The notes below the pieces were generated by a model. The model was not told the DNA's origin. It saw only the letters and a program-made list of their open reading frames with translations, and made no database searches. From NCBI RefSeq assembly GCF_029227915.1, contig NC_079879.1, positions 27,594,501 to 27,658,500 on the forward strand: a stretch of DNA of 64,000 bases. Direction: 5' to 3'. The DNA is from Hydractinia symbiolongicarpus. Lineage: Eukaryota; Cnidaria; Hydrozoa; Anthoathecata; Hydractiniidae. Of this stretch, positions 1 through 12,868 are shown piece by piece. A program made the translations under genes and the position numbers. Position 1 is the first letter of the stretch. Every line of letters begins with the position of its first letter.

Positions 1-2498
1 ACAGTTTTCTGTGGCTTGTCCGCCACACCTAAGAACATAAGAACGTCGGACGCATGCAAATTCGATAACCTTTTGGCGAGTTTGTAAAATTACTGTAAGC
101 TAATTCTTGATGAGTAGACACGACTTTTTGACATAACTTTAGCAAAGCAATGCAATCAATCTTGTGTTGTGTGTGGAACCGGTAAAAGGAACAAACTTTC
201 GCTGGAAAAAAATTTCGTGATTTCGCGGTTTTTGGGGCCTTTTCGCGAAAGTTTCTTCCACGAAATTTTCTAAAACGTGTTGTCCGCGAAAGTTTTTTCC
301 CTCGAATTTTTCTAAAACGTGTGTGTGCTAAAGTTTTTTCCCGCGAATTTTTTTGTAAATTTAGTTCCCAGTGAAGGAAGGGCGTCTAATCGGGGCCAAG
401 ATCAAATATAAGGTTGGTGTTAGATGCGAGGGGATAAAAAAAATGCGACGTTTAGAATTTCAAATCACAAAACGTCTATTTTAAAAACGTGTAAAACAGG
501 ATTTTTAGTTTCTTTTCACCATCAAACTGACTAGTCAATACATGCGCTTCGGTAGTCCCCGAGAATGCACCGTACAAAAAGCAATGAAAATAGAACTTAG
601 GTAGTTTTGTGGGACCAGGTGCAACTACAAATTAACATAAAAAACAAAAAATTCAGCACTGCTATCTTTTTAAAAGAACGTCTAAATTTCAGCTGATGCT
701 GGATGGATGTGCATAATTTTTTACACTTTTCTAAAAATTAAGGATATATATGGTCAGATTAACGGTTGATTTGAATTTCACTCAAGCAGCACTAGGTCGC
801 AACCATCAAGATTACGGTCAGTATATGTGCGAGAATGCTGATTCGCTATTGTGAGAATTGGATATTGTGCACAAAAACGTAAATGATGTTAATAATGTGG
901 GCAAATTGCTCAAAATAAAGTTACTTTTAAAATTAACTTTACGCTGTTAGAAATAGAAATAAAATCATTATAATACAACTAGCTAGCTAGATTTTTTCAA
1001 CGCGCGCTACTTCTAAAAAGATTTTTATAGATAATGTTTACATTTTTTGCATTATTTTTAAAATAAGTACGTTAACAATGACAAAGTTACTGATTGACCG
1101 AAACTTTATGATTAATCACGTGATGCTAATGTAAGCAAAATCCGTTGCAACTTAGCTCTCGTTTTCTCGAAATAAGAGTGGTAAGTGTACTTGGCTAGGA
1201 TTGAAAAAAAAATGATGTTGAAGTTATCTTATTGTAAAAACATACGTGTTCAGTTCTAAAACAAATGTTTATTAGCAATTTATTAAGTATTAGTTGTTTA
1301 TAAGTAATTTTAGACTCGCATTATTTTGTTTTTATAGTCAATGAAAGAATTCAGGATTAGTACATTCTAAATTATTTGTAGAATCTCACCTCAACGTTCT
1401 TATAAACTAGGTTTTTGTAAAAATTTCGCTTACTTGTCAAGTTGTAGTAATTTTGAGATTGTCGTTTTGTAAATTGTTGCGATGACAAAACAATAACTGT
1501 TTTTATACGGATATTTCTTTAGAACACCAGTCGTTTTTATAAAACTGGCGAAGAAGTCTCAGTTTAAAATCTGACGTTCTCCTCATATTATCAACTAAGT
1601 TAACAAATAAAGATGGCGCGCTTTAATTGTAAATTTCTTTTGAAATACTATATTTTCGGACTATTTATCAATCGCATAGCATAATGGATAATTTTTAAAA
1701 CTATCTTTTCACGTTGATATTTTTGAATTTTTGGCGCCATTTTTAACAACTTTCTTTTTCTTGCACTCATTATTACTCCATGTCTTATTCAATAACTTTT
1801 TCCTTTTCTCCATTCTGTGTAAAAATTGTTAAGGCTGCTTTCCATTAACGCATTTATGGCCGCATCTCCCAGTCCTAAAACGTCAGCTCTAAATACGCTC
1901 AATTTCCATTACATTAAAGATGGCAGCGTTTTCTGAATTTTTATTGCTTATTAAAGACAGCGCTCAAAACAAGAAAGTTTGCTACTTCTCACCTTCCTGA
2001 CTTCCAGAATTTCAGGCGTTGCGTCCAGAAATGTATGTTGTTGCTCAATGTTCATGCTCAAACGCTGCGACCAAAAACGCTACAATGAAAACCTTTACTT
2101 ACATTTTATTGTAAAGTTAGTCTTCGTTTATACATGCACATTTTCTTAGATGAGAACACCTGTCTTTTTTTTCGTTGCTTAAGTGCCTTACACTGATCTC
2201 TTTATGAAACACCTGTCATTTGAAGCAGATCAGATGCTCAAGCAAACTCAGTATAAAATCGACTAACGAATGATACAAAATTTCTGTAAAAAACTATGTC
2301 ACTTTAAAAATAACATTCTATCATTTTAAGACTAATATTTAAAACTTTGTTTGCAAACACGTTTTTTTATAAGATCCAACTATATAAGAACATATGGCTT
2401 CAAAGGTCTAAAATGTTAAAACATGTTAAGAACATTTTGACGCTTTAAATTTAAAACGTTAGGAACATTCGAGGATTTCCTTCAGGTTGATTATTCCC
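1..2498. other. AT-rich non-coding DNA
   Basis: No reading frame with recognisable protein similarity and no convincing spliced gene was seen on either strand. Apart from the short tandem array near its left end (separate entry) it holds homopolymer-rich sequence and frequent CTAGCTAGCT-type words, which recur throughout the window. Confidence 0.6.
195..352. repeat. Short tandem array, about 50-bp unit, three copies
   Basis: Three consecutive units share the core CGCGAAAGTTTTTTCC followed by CGAATTTTTCTAAAACGTGT. The copies differ by a few substitutions, so the array is not recent. No coding role is visible. Confidence 0.7.
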
Positions 2499-2539
2499 AT
2501 AAAAAAAGTGTATTCGTCCTCTAAATACACTTTTTTATA
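2499..2539. repeat. Near-perfect inverted repeat (hairpin)
   Basis: The left arm ATAAAAAAAGTGTATT is matched by the right arm AATACACTTTTTTAT around an eight-base loop. It could be a small MITE-like palindrome, a cruciform or a transcript hairpin. No flanking target duplication was identified. Confidence 0.6.
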
Positions 2540-2544
2540 AGAAC

Positions 2545-3700
2545 CAGAAAATTCAGCGTCTTAAGGGAAGAAATCAACGCATTTTACCTTATTTCCGACT
2601 TTTTGCAATTTTCCTTTTTAACATTCACTTTAGACATAACAATCTGGACTGTCTGTCAAGTAGGTTGTTGTGCTTAAAAATAAAATGAGAAACTTGCTTA
2701 TGTACTAACTTTTCAAATATTTTTATAGGAAATGGCAGAGTGAAAACACATTTTTAAATGTTTGCGATCGAAAAAACACGTACATTACGTTGGTCACAGT
2801 TGTACCGCTATGACATTGTTTTTAAACCAATCAGCTTGATTTTGCGAGAATTTAAACCAATCTGGATATTTTACAATCATAACAAACTTTTTAATCGACA
2901 TGTGAGACGAAGTCAACTTTATTTGAAAAAAATCACTAAAAAGCTTAATTTGCTTAACCCGTTCGGTAAAGAAGACTTAAAATGTTAACATTTTACAATT
3001 TTTGTCTAATAAAATGTAAAAATTTTGTGGACAGTAATTTTAAGTGGAAAGGATATATATCTATCTTCAACGCCCATCTCATCAAAAATATCAAAATGGG
3101 AAAAATGATATGTTTAGTTTACAAGGCTATAGTTATAAGAAAACGCTAGAAATTAGGTAAAAAAAATGTAACAACCTGAAACCACATATCGCTGAAATCG
3201 ACACTAAATTGACTGCAAACTGATCTTCTCAGTCCCATTATTTACACGTTTTAATTAGCTAAGATTATAAACATTCTAGTCACAGTAACAAAAATGAAGA
3301 AACACATAGCTCAGCTATTATTACAGAACAAAAAAAAGATTAACCAAAACAACTGACCTTAAAGCTATTCTGCAGCGATACTTGTTTGTTTTTACATGGG
3401 CAGGGAGATGGCACTCCGCAACTAACTAACTTCTTTGGATTAAACAAAAATCAACTTGCTTTTCAGTCTTTATTTCCCCGTCAGGTAAGTATGCTTTTGT
3501 AGCACGTCAGGAAATGGTAACATAGAATTACATTTAAGTTCTTCTAGCAATTTGGCATAAATTTCATGTATCCAAATAGAACTTTTTTCATTCGAAAACC
3601 AACTTTACACGCTCTCGCAAGCTGTTGCAAGCCATGTTGAGAACGGAAGTATCCTTTCGAACATGTGCGACCGATATTTATACCAAACGCCTATAATCTT
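2545..3700. other. Non-coding stretch
   Basis: No recognisable gene. A 76-codon open frame at 2758-2988 has lysine/asparagine/phenylalanine-rich composition expected of translated AT-rich DNA and no domain I recognise. Confidence 0.5.
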
Positions 3701-3710
3701 TATCAATACG

Positions 3711-3898
3711 TAGAAACAACCTTGACAGGGTTTGTGTCCTATAAAGTCTAGTTCCACTGTCAAACCCTTACGAAAGACCATACCGTAGTTATGTCTAGAA
3801 ACAACCTTGACAAGGTTTGTGCGCTATAAAGTCCAGCGCTACGGTCAAGCCGTTATTTCAAGGTTATACCTAGAAACAACCTTGACAGGGTTTGTGTG
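3711..3898. repeat. Tandem repeat, units of 85 and 75 bp, 2.5 copies
   Basis: The motif TAGAAACAACCTTGACAGGG recurs starting at 3711, 3796 and 3871, each time followed by TTTGTG and a CTATAAAGTC-like stretch. The unit contains an internal inverted match (AACCTTGACAGGGTTTG against CAAACCCT). It is a small diverged satellite. Confidence 0.8.
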
Positions 3899-3899
3899 T

Positions 3900-4520
3900 T
3901 ATGAAGTATATGTGTACAGTCTGATATAAAATAGCTTAGGCCAACATCGGTTGATCGAATTCGCGTTGTGATGTAGGTGATAACATAGATAAAGCGAAGC
4001 AAACTTAGAAGTAGAATTTCGTTCCCGGGATTCTGGGTATAATTTGAAAACCCTGGGACTTATTTCGGAAATTATTTCTTGCACACCGCAGCGTAACATT
4101 GGACTCATTTTTTTACTACGTCGCGTGACTGGGTTGACAATCTGAATCCACGCATGACATAAACTAAATTGTGATTACTGATGCCTAAATTCAAGACACC
4201 AGTCTTAGAAATACAAGAATTGTTAGAAAGAATGAAGTCAATAAGAGTGGTACTATTCTCTGTAACACGAGTTGGCTACGTAGTATGTTGTTTTAGGAAA
4301 AAAGTGGAGTACGATTCATTTATTTTGAAAGAAAAAGCATATCTTAAAAGGATGTTACAGTTACAATCTCTAAAGATAAAAACTTTTTTTTCTTTTAAGA
4401 GTTTCTAATACATTACACAGGTATTCAGTAGTCTACAATTCATTACCTCCAAGTGGCCTGAACACCCCCCACACTTAAGTAGGTTTTGTTTTCTTTCAGG
4501 AACATTTTTACCTCAGGAAC
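3900..4520. other. Non-coding stretch between repeat and LINE remnant
   Basis: Open frames at 3899-4108 (minus) and 4181-4408 (plus) are short, have no recognisable motifs and lack splice context. I see no supportable gene here. Confidence 0.45.
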
Positions 4521-4524
4521 ATTT

Positions 4525-4990
4525 TCACCAATCATTCCTATAACAAACATAGCCATCAATTTTAACGTCATTGTCTGTGATGGTGTCATCAATTTTAGTT
4601 TCACAAATGGAGAATAAATCAAGTGTTGTTTGATGTAGCAAAAGTTTAACGTAGTCTAGTTTGGGTGACAGACCATTAGTTTTGCGATGGGCTATCTTTA
4701 AGGGCTTTCCATTTCTGATTACCTCCAAATCAAAGTTTTCATCTATAGTAATATTGATGTTTTCCGGGATTTCATAGCCAAATGACTCCTCATTAGCAAA
4801 AGGAAAATTACGAAAAAGACTGCAAAAAATATCGTTTATCTTCAGGAGTATTCATATATTGTTGATGTTTTAATCAGAAATACGCTCACATTTTTCTGAG
4901 CACATATTCCACACTCGTCACATGAAAGTACTGTGTGTGATTTTACCACAGGTTCTAAGCATGAAGAACAAGGATACCTACCAGCACCTG
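4525..4990 (-). pseudogene. LINE retrotransposon ORF fragment (PHD-like zinc finger followed by start of endonuclease domain)
   Basis: Read on the minus strand, the 4870-4990 part encodes a cysteine-rich PHD-like module with pairs such as YPCSSC and SCDEC, though later metal ligands are lost (GICAQ where a W-x-H-x-x-C pattern is normal). After a gap the 4525-4790 part encodes a stretch ending LFSICETKIDDTI, which matches the first conserved block of apurinic-type (EEP) LINE endonucleases, including the catalytic E-T pair, and continues to VKIDGYVCYRNDW, where it stops abruptly. This order, PHD finger then endonuclease, is found in CR1/L2-type and related animal LINEs. No reverse transcriptase follows, so this is a truncated, dead remnant. 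Family assignment is inference. Confidence 0.7.
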
Positions 4991-4994
4991 AATT

Positions 4995-5570
4995 GGGGCA
5001 AATGACCCCCGACAAGAGGATTTAAAAATAGAAATACATGTGCCTGCTTGGCTTAAGTTTTGATAAAGTCAATAATTTTAATTGGAGAGTGAGCTGGTTT
5101 TTAAAATCCTCACCGCAGGCAACAAGTGAAGACATAGAGAGGAAACTCCTATCCAGTCGATTATTTCGTTGTTGTTGGGTGAGCTTTTCTTGAAAGAAGG
5201 TTTTGTATACAGCGGACACAAAAATCAGTTTTAGCGTAAGTATGGGGTTTTCTACCTGAGTAAAGTTATTTATAAGTCGTAGAGAGATCATTTTATGATT
5301 GTGTGCTCTTCCAAAACTATATTTGAAGGATCTGGGACAAGCCCATTTCCTTACGATATTACAAAGAAGGAGCAGTAAGAACTCACAACAAAGCTACCAT
5401 ATTAGATGATAGATGAATAAAGACTGACTGGGATAAAAACAATATATTAATAAAAACAATAATTTAAAAACTAAGAAAGGAACAATTTGAAAAAATCAAA
5501 AAGATACAACTGACATACCGTGAGTCATAGGTGACATGCTTAGAATACATTTTATCTCTCCTTATAGTCA
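4995..5570. other. Unassigned stretch next to LINE remnant
   Basis: A minus-strand frame of 89 codons (5022-5291) lies where upstream LINE sequence would be expected, but nothing in it is recognisable. It may be further LINE 5' sequence or chance. Confidence 0.3.
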
Positions 5571-5574
5571 TATC

Positions 5575-5770
5575 AATGTAACTGTCGCCGCGTGTTATAA
5601 CTGCCGCCGCGTGTTATAACCGTTTCTGCGTGTTGTAACTGTCGACTCGACACTTATAAGTCTCGCCGCGTATTATAACTGTCGATTCAACACTTGTAAC
5701 TGCCGCCGCGTATTATAACTGTCAACTCGACACCTATAACTGTCACCGCGTGTTATAACTGTCGATTTGA
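5575..5770. repeat. GC-rich minisatellite, about 22-bp unit
   Basis: About eight to nine imperfect copies of TAACTGYCGCCGCGTGTTA alternate with a variant TAACTGTCGACTCGACAC. The two variants alternate, giving a higher-order unit of about 45 bp. The array stands out against the AT-rich surroundings through its CpG content. Confidence 0.8.
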
Positions 5771-6475
5771 CCCAAATCCTTGTTTTATCTAATAGGAAAA
5801 GGGATTGTCACGTGCCTCTTATGTGTACAATTCCTGATACCCGCAGGTTATGCAATCCATCCGATCAAATGGAAGACAATGTGCTGTATCTGCTATAACA
5901 TTAGCTGAGGCATCCTGCCTAGACCTTATGGTTGTTTGGAAGAATTCACTGAGTTAGCGCATATATTAATTAATAAACAGGGCCTTGCAATGCCTGCGTC
6001 AGTTCAAGAAGCCGAAAATTTGTTTTTTTTCCCGTGCAAGAAGTAAATGCCTTGTAATACTACTCTAGGTGTATTATATAATTGTGTGAATCCCAAGTAT
6101 CCTCCAAGTGAACACAGTATCTCGGAGCCAAGCAGCCCTTTCTTTGGATTTAAAATCTAAAAGTTGCTACAAAAATTAATATTACGCTTCTTTTGTATAA
6201 CACAAGTACAGTCAGTACAACAAATAGAACAAATATCTCATGATAAAATGGTACAGTGACAGTATATGAACGTTTAAAAAAATATTTTGGAAAAATACCT
6301 CATTTAATCCTTATGTGAACATATCCTATCTTCAATTCAGCAAGAGATTCAACCATTTTGATCACATCACAACAAAAACATTAAGGGCTTTATCAAAATA
6401 TTTCTGCAGCATACAAAAATATGTTCATTTGATTCTCGGGCATCCACTAAGATATATAGGTCATAAAATATAAAA
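5771..6475. other. Non-coding stretch left of the 7.35-kb transposon
   Basis: Nothing recognisable as coding. It ends at the sharp left boundary of the transposon. Confidence 0.5.
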
Positions 6476-6500
6476 CGGGCAACTTACGGACAGTCTCCAA
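6476..6500 (+). repeat. Left terminal inverted repeat of the 7.35-kb transposon
   Basis: This 25-bp end begins CGGGCAACTTACGG and is exactly complementary to 13804-13828. Confidence 0.9.
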
Positions 6501-6980
6501 AACGTGGTTTTACTAAGCGCACCAACCTGACTGATAATAAAACATCCTGGTTTTTTTTATTCGTTCAGGTGAAGGATCGATTTTTGAAAAAAAGCTGTTT
6601 AAAATTTTTTAGTTGTATTTAAGTCGATATAGCCTCGCTTTCGTGATTTTATTCACCTTTTTAATTCGGTAAAACCCATATAAATAAATACGCGATCAAC
6701 TATAAACGGCTTTTTTTTAAGTCGTCGACATATTATCTGTGGATTAAAAAAATATCCGATGACGCCACATACCCCTAAGTGGTGCGAACTGTAAAACACG
6801 ACGTTTTCTTTGATTTTTCGTCATTTTCAGTACTTTGACGTCATTTTTACTACGGTGTCGGATTTTTTTCCCGTTATATTAAAAGACGCGCAAAAACTGC
6901 GGGAAAAGAAAAACATAAATATGGTAGCTTCAGCGGGAAATTTTTTTTGTGGAATAAAGTAAGAACGAATAACGAATATC

Positions 6981-9900
6981 ATGGCAAACGTTTTTGAATG
7001 CGCTTTTATGCGTGCTGAAGTATTGAATGGGATGAAAAATATAAGTCATCATCACTGTGACTTGCGTTTTTCAAATTTTATGGCGATGTTTCCTGATGTA
7101 TCCATAACGAAAAATCATTTTGACAGAAAGTCCAAGGAACTTACTGCGTTTGTGAGAAAAAAAAAGTGGAACGGTAAAGTAAGGGAAAAATACCTAGATG
7201 ATTTTTCTCAAGACAATTGGAAGAAACTCAAAGATAATGAGAAGATTAGGCATACTATACATGCATGTCAAGCATGCAGTTTATTAGAAAAAAATAAAAA
7301 TACATTTCCTGTTTCAACATCACACAGAACAAAAAAAATCAACAATGTTAAAAAACCATTAACAGATATATCAAACACTGTAAATAGTACGAATAATAAA
7401 ACTCCAACTACAACAAATAATACGTCCACACCTGTAAATGTAACATATAACAACATATCAACGATTACTACTCCAAACAGTATCAACACAACACCAGTTC
7501 ATCCAATCACCATAAATTTGACAATTCCTCAAACAAAGACTGACATGTCATATATGAAAACAACGGCAGAATCTGTACTTAATAGTATCAACTCAAAATG
7601 GGACAGTATATATGACACTCCATTCACAAAGGTTCTCACAAAGGTCAAATCAGCTAATATTGCTCAAGTGAAGTCCAAGTCTGATAAAAAGAAAGAGCTT
7701 AGAGAACGGAATAAAATAATAAAAAAATCCTTGGAAAAAAAATGTTTTGGTGAAAATAAAGCAACAGACACAATCTTTGGCATCAGACAATCAAAAGCTT
7801 CCTACAAAAAATCAAGATCGATTCAATACTTTGAAAGTAAAGAAAATTCAATTAAAAGAATGATAGGTATAGCTATATATATTTTTTAATTTTAATCTTT
7901 CACCTGTACTGTATCTCCATTCACCTACAGGCACTGGTTTTTCTTGAATGGTATTATTTTATTGTTGCATTTTTTGAATATAAATTTATAAATAATTATA
8001 TACACGCATATATATATATATAAACAAATATTAAAATGAAAAAATAAGCAATCAACATATATCATGATGAAGTATATAACCCCACGAAATTAACACGCAG
8101 AAATAATTAAAACTATGTTATGAAAATAAGTTGCTGTGTGAATAAATGCAAAAAAAATAGCAAAAATAAATAAAACCTTAGGTTCGTAGAATTCAGTCTC
8201 GCAAATCATTATTGACTAAACTAAAAACTGTAAAAATTATTTTAAACAAAATATATTAAGGAGTTGTTTCTAACCATAGGGCGGACAAAATTACAACAAA
8301 ATCAAGACGTAGATGACACACCAATCAAGAAAAAACGACATAGTCCAGATCCAAACAAATTAAATTTCGATCGTCATGCTCTACTTGAAGAAGTGTTAGG
8401 AATGGATGTTGGTAGTAAGGTATATCTTCATGTATCTGTTAACATTTGTGTTGAACACATTGCCATTTATATCATTGTCCAATTTTGAACAAAAAAATAA
8501 CTTGTGTGACACATCGATTTATTTCCTCTTGCAGATAAATTACTCTGACTTGGCCCGAAAATATCATATACCTGGAACTACTGGAAATACAGTTGTTAAG
8601 GAATTTCTCGAAGATAACGGTGTTGATTTATCAAAATTTGCAAACAATTTTGTTAACCCATGCAAATATCGTCGAAAATATGAAAAGTTTCCAGGTGAGT
8701 ACCTAAAAAAAAGAAGAATTGATATATAATGTACGCTTCCAACATTGTGTCTTGTCATCAAATCTGTATAATTTATAGCAAAAGATTCTTAAATTCTTTC
8801 AAGTGTTACAGTAGATTTCTGTGTGTAGAACAATGTTTACCTAAAACACATTGCATCTTCACAATACTTTTAGAAATATGTATTATACAAAAAGAGGATG
8901 TATATATCGTAGCGTTTGTACAATCAACTTAACATTCCTTGTTCAGAAAGAGAGATATTGAGAACATTTCATTTTTTACAGATGGAAGTGGAGTGTCGGT
9001 TCCTATGCCCCCTACATTTGAAAAAATAAAAGAGGAGATACTGAAGAAGATTGAATCTGGAGATATTCTATTAGGATCTTTGGTTGAGCCAAAAAAATAT
9101 AAAAAAGCTGTGATAAAGAATGGAGTGATTTTCAATGAAGAATTCACAGTATCTGGTCGTTGTATACCACTGAGTGACATTCGCAGAAAGATTTTTGAAG
9201 AACATCAAAGTTTGGGGATTATGAGAAATCCAAAAGGTGCTTTGACAAGATACTTCATACTATGGTCTGATCATGCATCACTTTTGAGTGCTGGCCATTT
9301 ACTATTGACTGTCAAAGTTGTTTACGATGACAAGTTATTTTATACAGATGAGGAAATGTATGCAAAAACAGGTATGTCATTTAGAAGTATTGTTATTGAT
9401 CACCAAAATTCTAGATATCTAAAATCAAAAATATTTACTTTTTTTACTTTGATAGTAGACATTAAATGCCACTTAATAATGTTCGCTAAATTAAATTTTA
9501 GGAATTTGTCATGATGTTCAAGAACTTGTGGAGCGTCCATCCGTTTATATTATTGGTTTTGCCCAGGATAGCATTGCAGAGAAGCTTTCATATGTCGAAA
9601 CCAGACTTAATGACATTAGAAAATTGTCTGACCCATTAATTGTCAATGATAAGAAAGTGGTTGATGTGATAAGGTTTTTTCATGGTATGTTGATGGAATT
9701 CAATTCACACAAGTTTAATCTGCATAATGCAACAATTTATTTAAAAAAGGATAACAGGAATTCATTTATATTTTAGGTGACCATCCTGAAATACAATACG
9801 AGAGTGGTAACTCTCATGGTGGAAACTTTCCCTGTCTTTGTGGATGCAAAAAATCAAGATTTACAGATATAGCCCATGTCTACAGTAACAAAATAGTGTC

Positions 9901-12868
9901 CTTGGAACAAAGAAGGAAGAAGGTACATAAATTTCAAAATAAGTTGTTCGTTATTTGTAATTTTGACAAAAAGTATAGAAAATTATTTATTCCAGGTAAA
10001 TGAAACAAAATATGAATGACAAATTTATAGATTTCTATTACATAACATTAACTATTTTTAACTAACTATTTTTGATTATTTTAGGTAATATCAGGCCCAG
10101 CAGGACAACAACAAAAAGCTGTGTCTCCATTTCAACAACTCAATGTGGAGAAACTGGGTCTTGAAGTAAATTACAGAAACCTTGACCGTGACTTACCAGT
10201 TCATCAAAAGTTGCACAAAAAGGACCTTGAACAGCTACTAAAAAATCATTTGACAGGTTAGGGCTATTTTATTTTTGATAAACTAAAATAACTTTTGCAA
10301 ATTTTGGCCTTTTTCGCAAAAGTTTTATATAAGTTGATGTTAGTTGATATTTGTCTGAAAATTTTTCTACAAATAAAGCAAAAGAAAATCAGATATGTTG
10401 AGGAAAATTGAAAAGCATAAAAACAATTCTGATTTTATTTTCAAAATTACACTCATTAAAATTTATAAATTCAGTCAACAATTTTTTTTAAAGGAATTAT
10501 CCGTGTTCCAGCTCTTTGCTTTGGAAATGAACATAGTACAATGGAGTCCTTGAATCTTGCTAATTATGAAGTGATGCCGATTGAACCACTGCATGATTGT
10601 AAAGGACATATCAAGAATTTGTGGGATGTTTTGCATGAAGTGTTGACACCTCAAGAGAATAAAATTTTTCAACAGTCCCTAGATGCCACATATGGTTCGA
10701 AGGACAAGGTGAGAGGATCTGACTATCGGCTGTCATCAATAGTTGTTTACCAATCAATGCAAAGCACTTGCAGAAAGGAAATCAAAGAGTTGTTGTACAC
10801 ATTGATGGAGCTAGTTCGGTTATCATATCTTAAATCCCAAAAAAGGTCCCCACGAATTATTCTACGATTACATAATATTAGTTTCCAGCATGCCATGTTG
10901 TGCCAAGATCTGTTTGGGCATAATTTAAAGTCAATGTCTACACAAAAGCTTTATGGCATTTATTATCATGGCTTGACAACACATTTAGCAGAAGTATCGA
11001 GAATTATCTCACCAAGCTCCTTACACACAGAGAATGAAGAACAGCTATTCAGCAAAATTAATCAAATAAGTTTGAGAACATCAGCCAGATCCTTAGAATC
11101 CATACGTGATAATAGCATCATCCGTATTCAAGCTGAACAGAAATTTATTGCCAAAGAATGTTCTAGAAAATCAACTAACACATCTAAAATATCGAAATTT
11201 TCAGAGAGTGTACTTGGTAAGTCTAAAATATCTGTTTCTACTGGCTTTCTAATTCATGTTGGCATTCAGAAATTGCTGAGACGAATGTCCACATGAAAAC
11301 AAAAGTTTTCAATTCACATTGGCAAATATTTAACTGTTATTTGTGTACTGCAGCATTTGGCCGCAAAACAAATATAAATTGCAAATGTCGAACACGAGTT
11401 TGCCAACGCAAAACAGGAAAATGTCATTTTACGTAGGCAATGTTCTGTCGTCATGGAATAAACTGAAACAGAAAGGCTGTTCTATGTGATAATTAAATAT
11501 ATTTTGAAGTGCTTGACTTAATAAAAAGTCTGGTTTGATATTCAAACATTAATCTTTCTAATTTTGTTTAAAATTTTAACATGTGATAAAAAGTGTATGA
11601 TTGTCATTTTGTTTTGAAATAAACTTTTTTGAATTTTCAGATGAGAAAAGAAGTTGTTTTAACATTAACTTACCTCTACGGAAATATCAGGCACACTTGG
11701 AAAGAATTGCAGATTTTTTGCTCTATGGTAATGGTGTTTGGTGGCATAGAGAAAATGATATTATCATATTTCATGATGGAAAAGAGGATGATGATTTCAG
11801 AGTTGAAGGGCCTTTGATGACAAATTTCAAACAAGACAACCTGCAATCAGTAGCAAAAGATGTAGAAGCTTGTTGGAAGAAATGCGTTGATCGTGGTATT
11901 GAATTGCCAATCACAAAGATAAATACTTTCGACGAAAATGGAGATTTAATAGAATGCAAGGCACTTGAAGAAGTAAGTAATACGTCATTCTTGGCTTACT
12001 GTCTGTAGGATGGGTATATTAATAGCCCCCAACTCAAATTCCTCTGTATCAAGTCTATCTCTACACTTTCTTACCCAATTATCCTCCTTCATTCTTGCAA
12101 GTGTCCTAACCAACTTAATCTACTTATATCTGGACAACATCTATCTTTAATTCTACAGATACCTAGCCTGCTTCTTAGCTCATATGAACTCTTTCTTACT
12201 CTCAGACTGGCGTTACAAATCCAAAAGCAAACATAACAAGTAATATCAAACTGATGGCTGATGATGATAATGCAGAATATGATAATGCGTATATATCACA
12301 TGATAATAATGAAGAGATAGAAATGGAGATAGATATCACATTAGAACAGCAACCTTCCTTATTGGATTTAGAAGTTGACCAAGCTGTTCATTTTAAGAAA
12401 GAAACATCAAACACAATTACATTGGAACAACAACCTTGCATAGCTGACTCAGTTACTAATCCTAAAAAAACTGCAGAAAATAGTAAGTTGGAAAAGATCT
12501 GTAGAGACAGACAGACGAAAGCTGACCAAAACCCAATTCTTGAATCAGGTGTATGCAAGAACATAATGTATGTTCTTGGCTATTCAGATAAATTGAAGGA
12601 CTTCGACCGTCATCATATGTCATATAAGCTGACTAAAAGTGAACATTCAAGAAAAAAATGTAGAGCATTTATCATTCATTTTCGTGAAAAAGTGATGGCT
12701 GTTCAGCATGAAGCAGAAAAAGCTACGAAAGATTGGGAAAAAGACTTCATAGCAAAAAATTTTAAGATGCCGAATACAGAAGAGCTTAAATCAAATAAAA
12801 TTTACATGGAGAAATATAAATTAAATTACCACGCCAAAAAAATTCTTGAACAATGGACAAATATTTAG
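6981..12868 (+). CDS. Transposase-like protein of the 7.35-kb element, ten exons, 1,273 residues
   Basis: Proposed exons are 6981-7866, 8280-8419, 8535-8694, 8955-9371, 9502-9684, 9777-9922, 10085-10256, 10494-11216, 11641-11972 and 12206-12868. All introns are GT-AG and all phases match, giving 3,822 nt with no internal stop; the exon 4 acceptor was chosen at 8954 rather than 8946 because only it keeps frame. Visible parts: an N-terminal Cys/His stretch ending HTIHACQAC; a long Thr/Asn-rich linker; a cysteine cluster CLCGC in exon 6 followed by an EQRRKK segment; an alpha-helical segment SPFQQLNVEKLGLE resembling a SAP-type DNA-binding motif; then the conserved block NYEVMPIEPLHDCKGHI, KVRGSDYR and HTENEEQLF, whose acidic and His residues are candidates for an RNase-H-like active site. 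The C-terminus holds an acidic linker and a basic helical tail. Superfamily and catalytic residues are inference; the gene structure is seen directly. Confidence 0.75.

Noticed and set aside
5581-5770. CRISPR-like array
   Set aside because: Units are directly adjacent without unique spacers, in a eukaryotic setting; it is a minisatellite.
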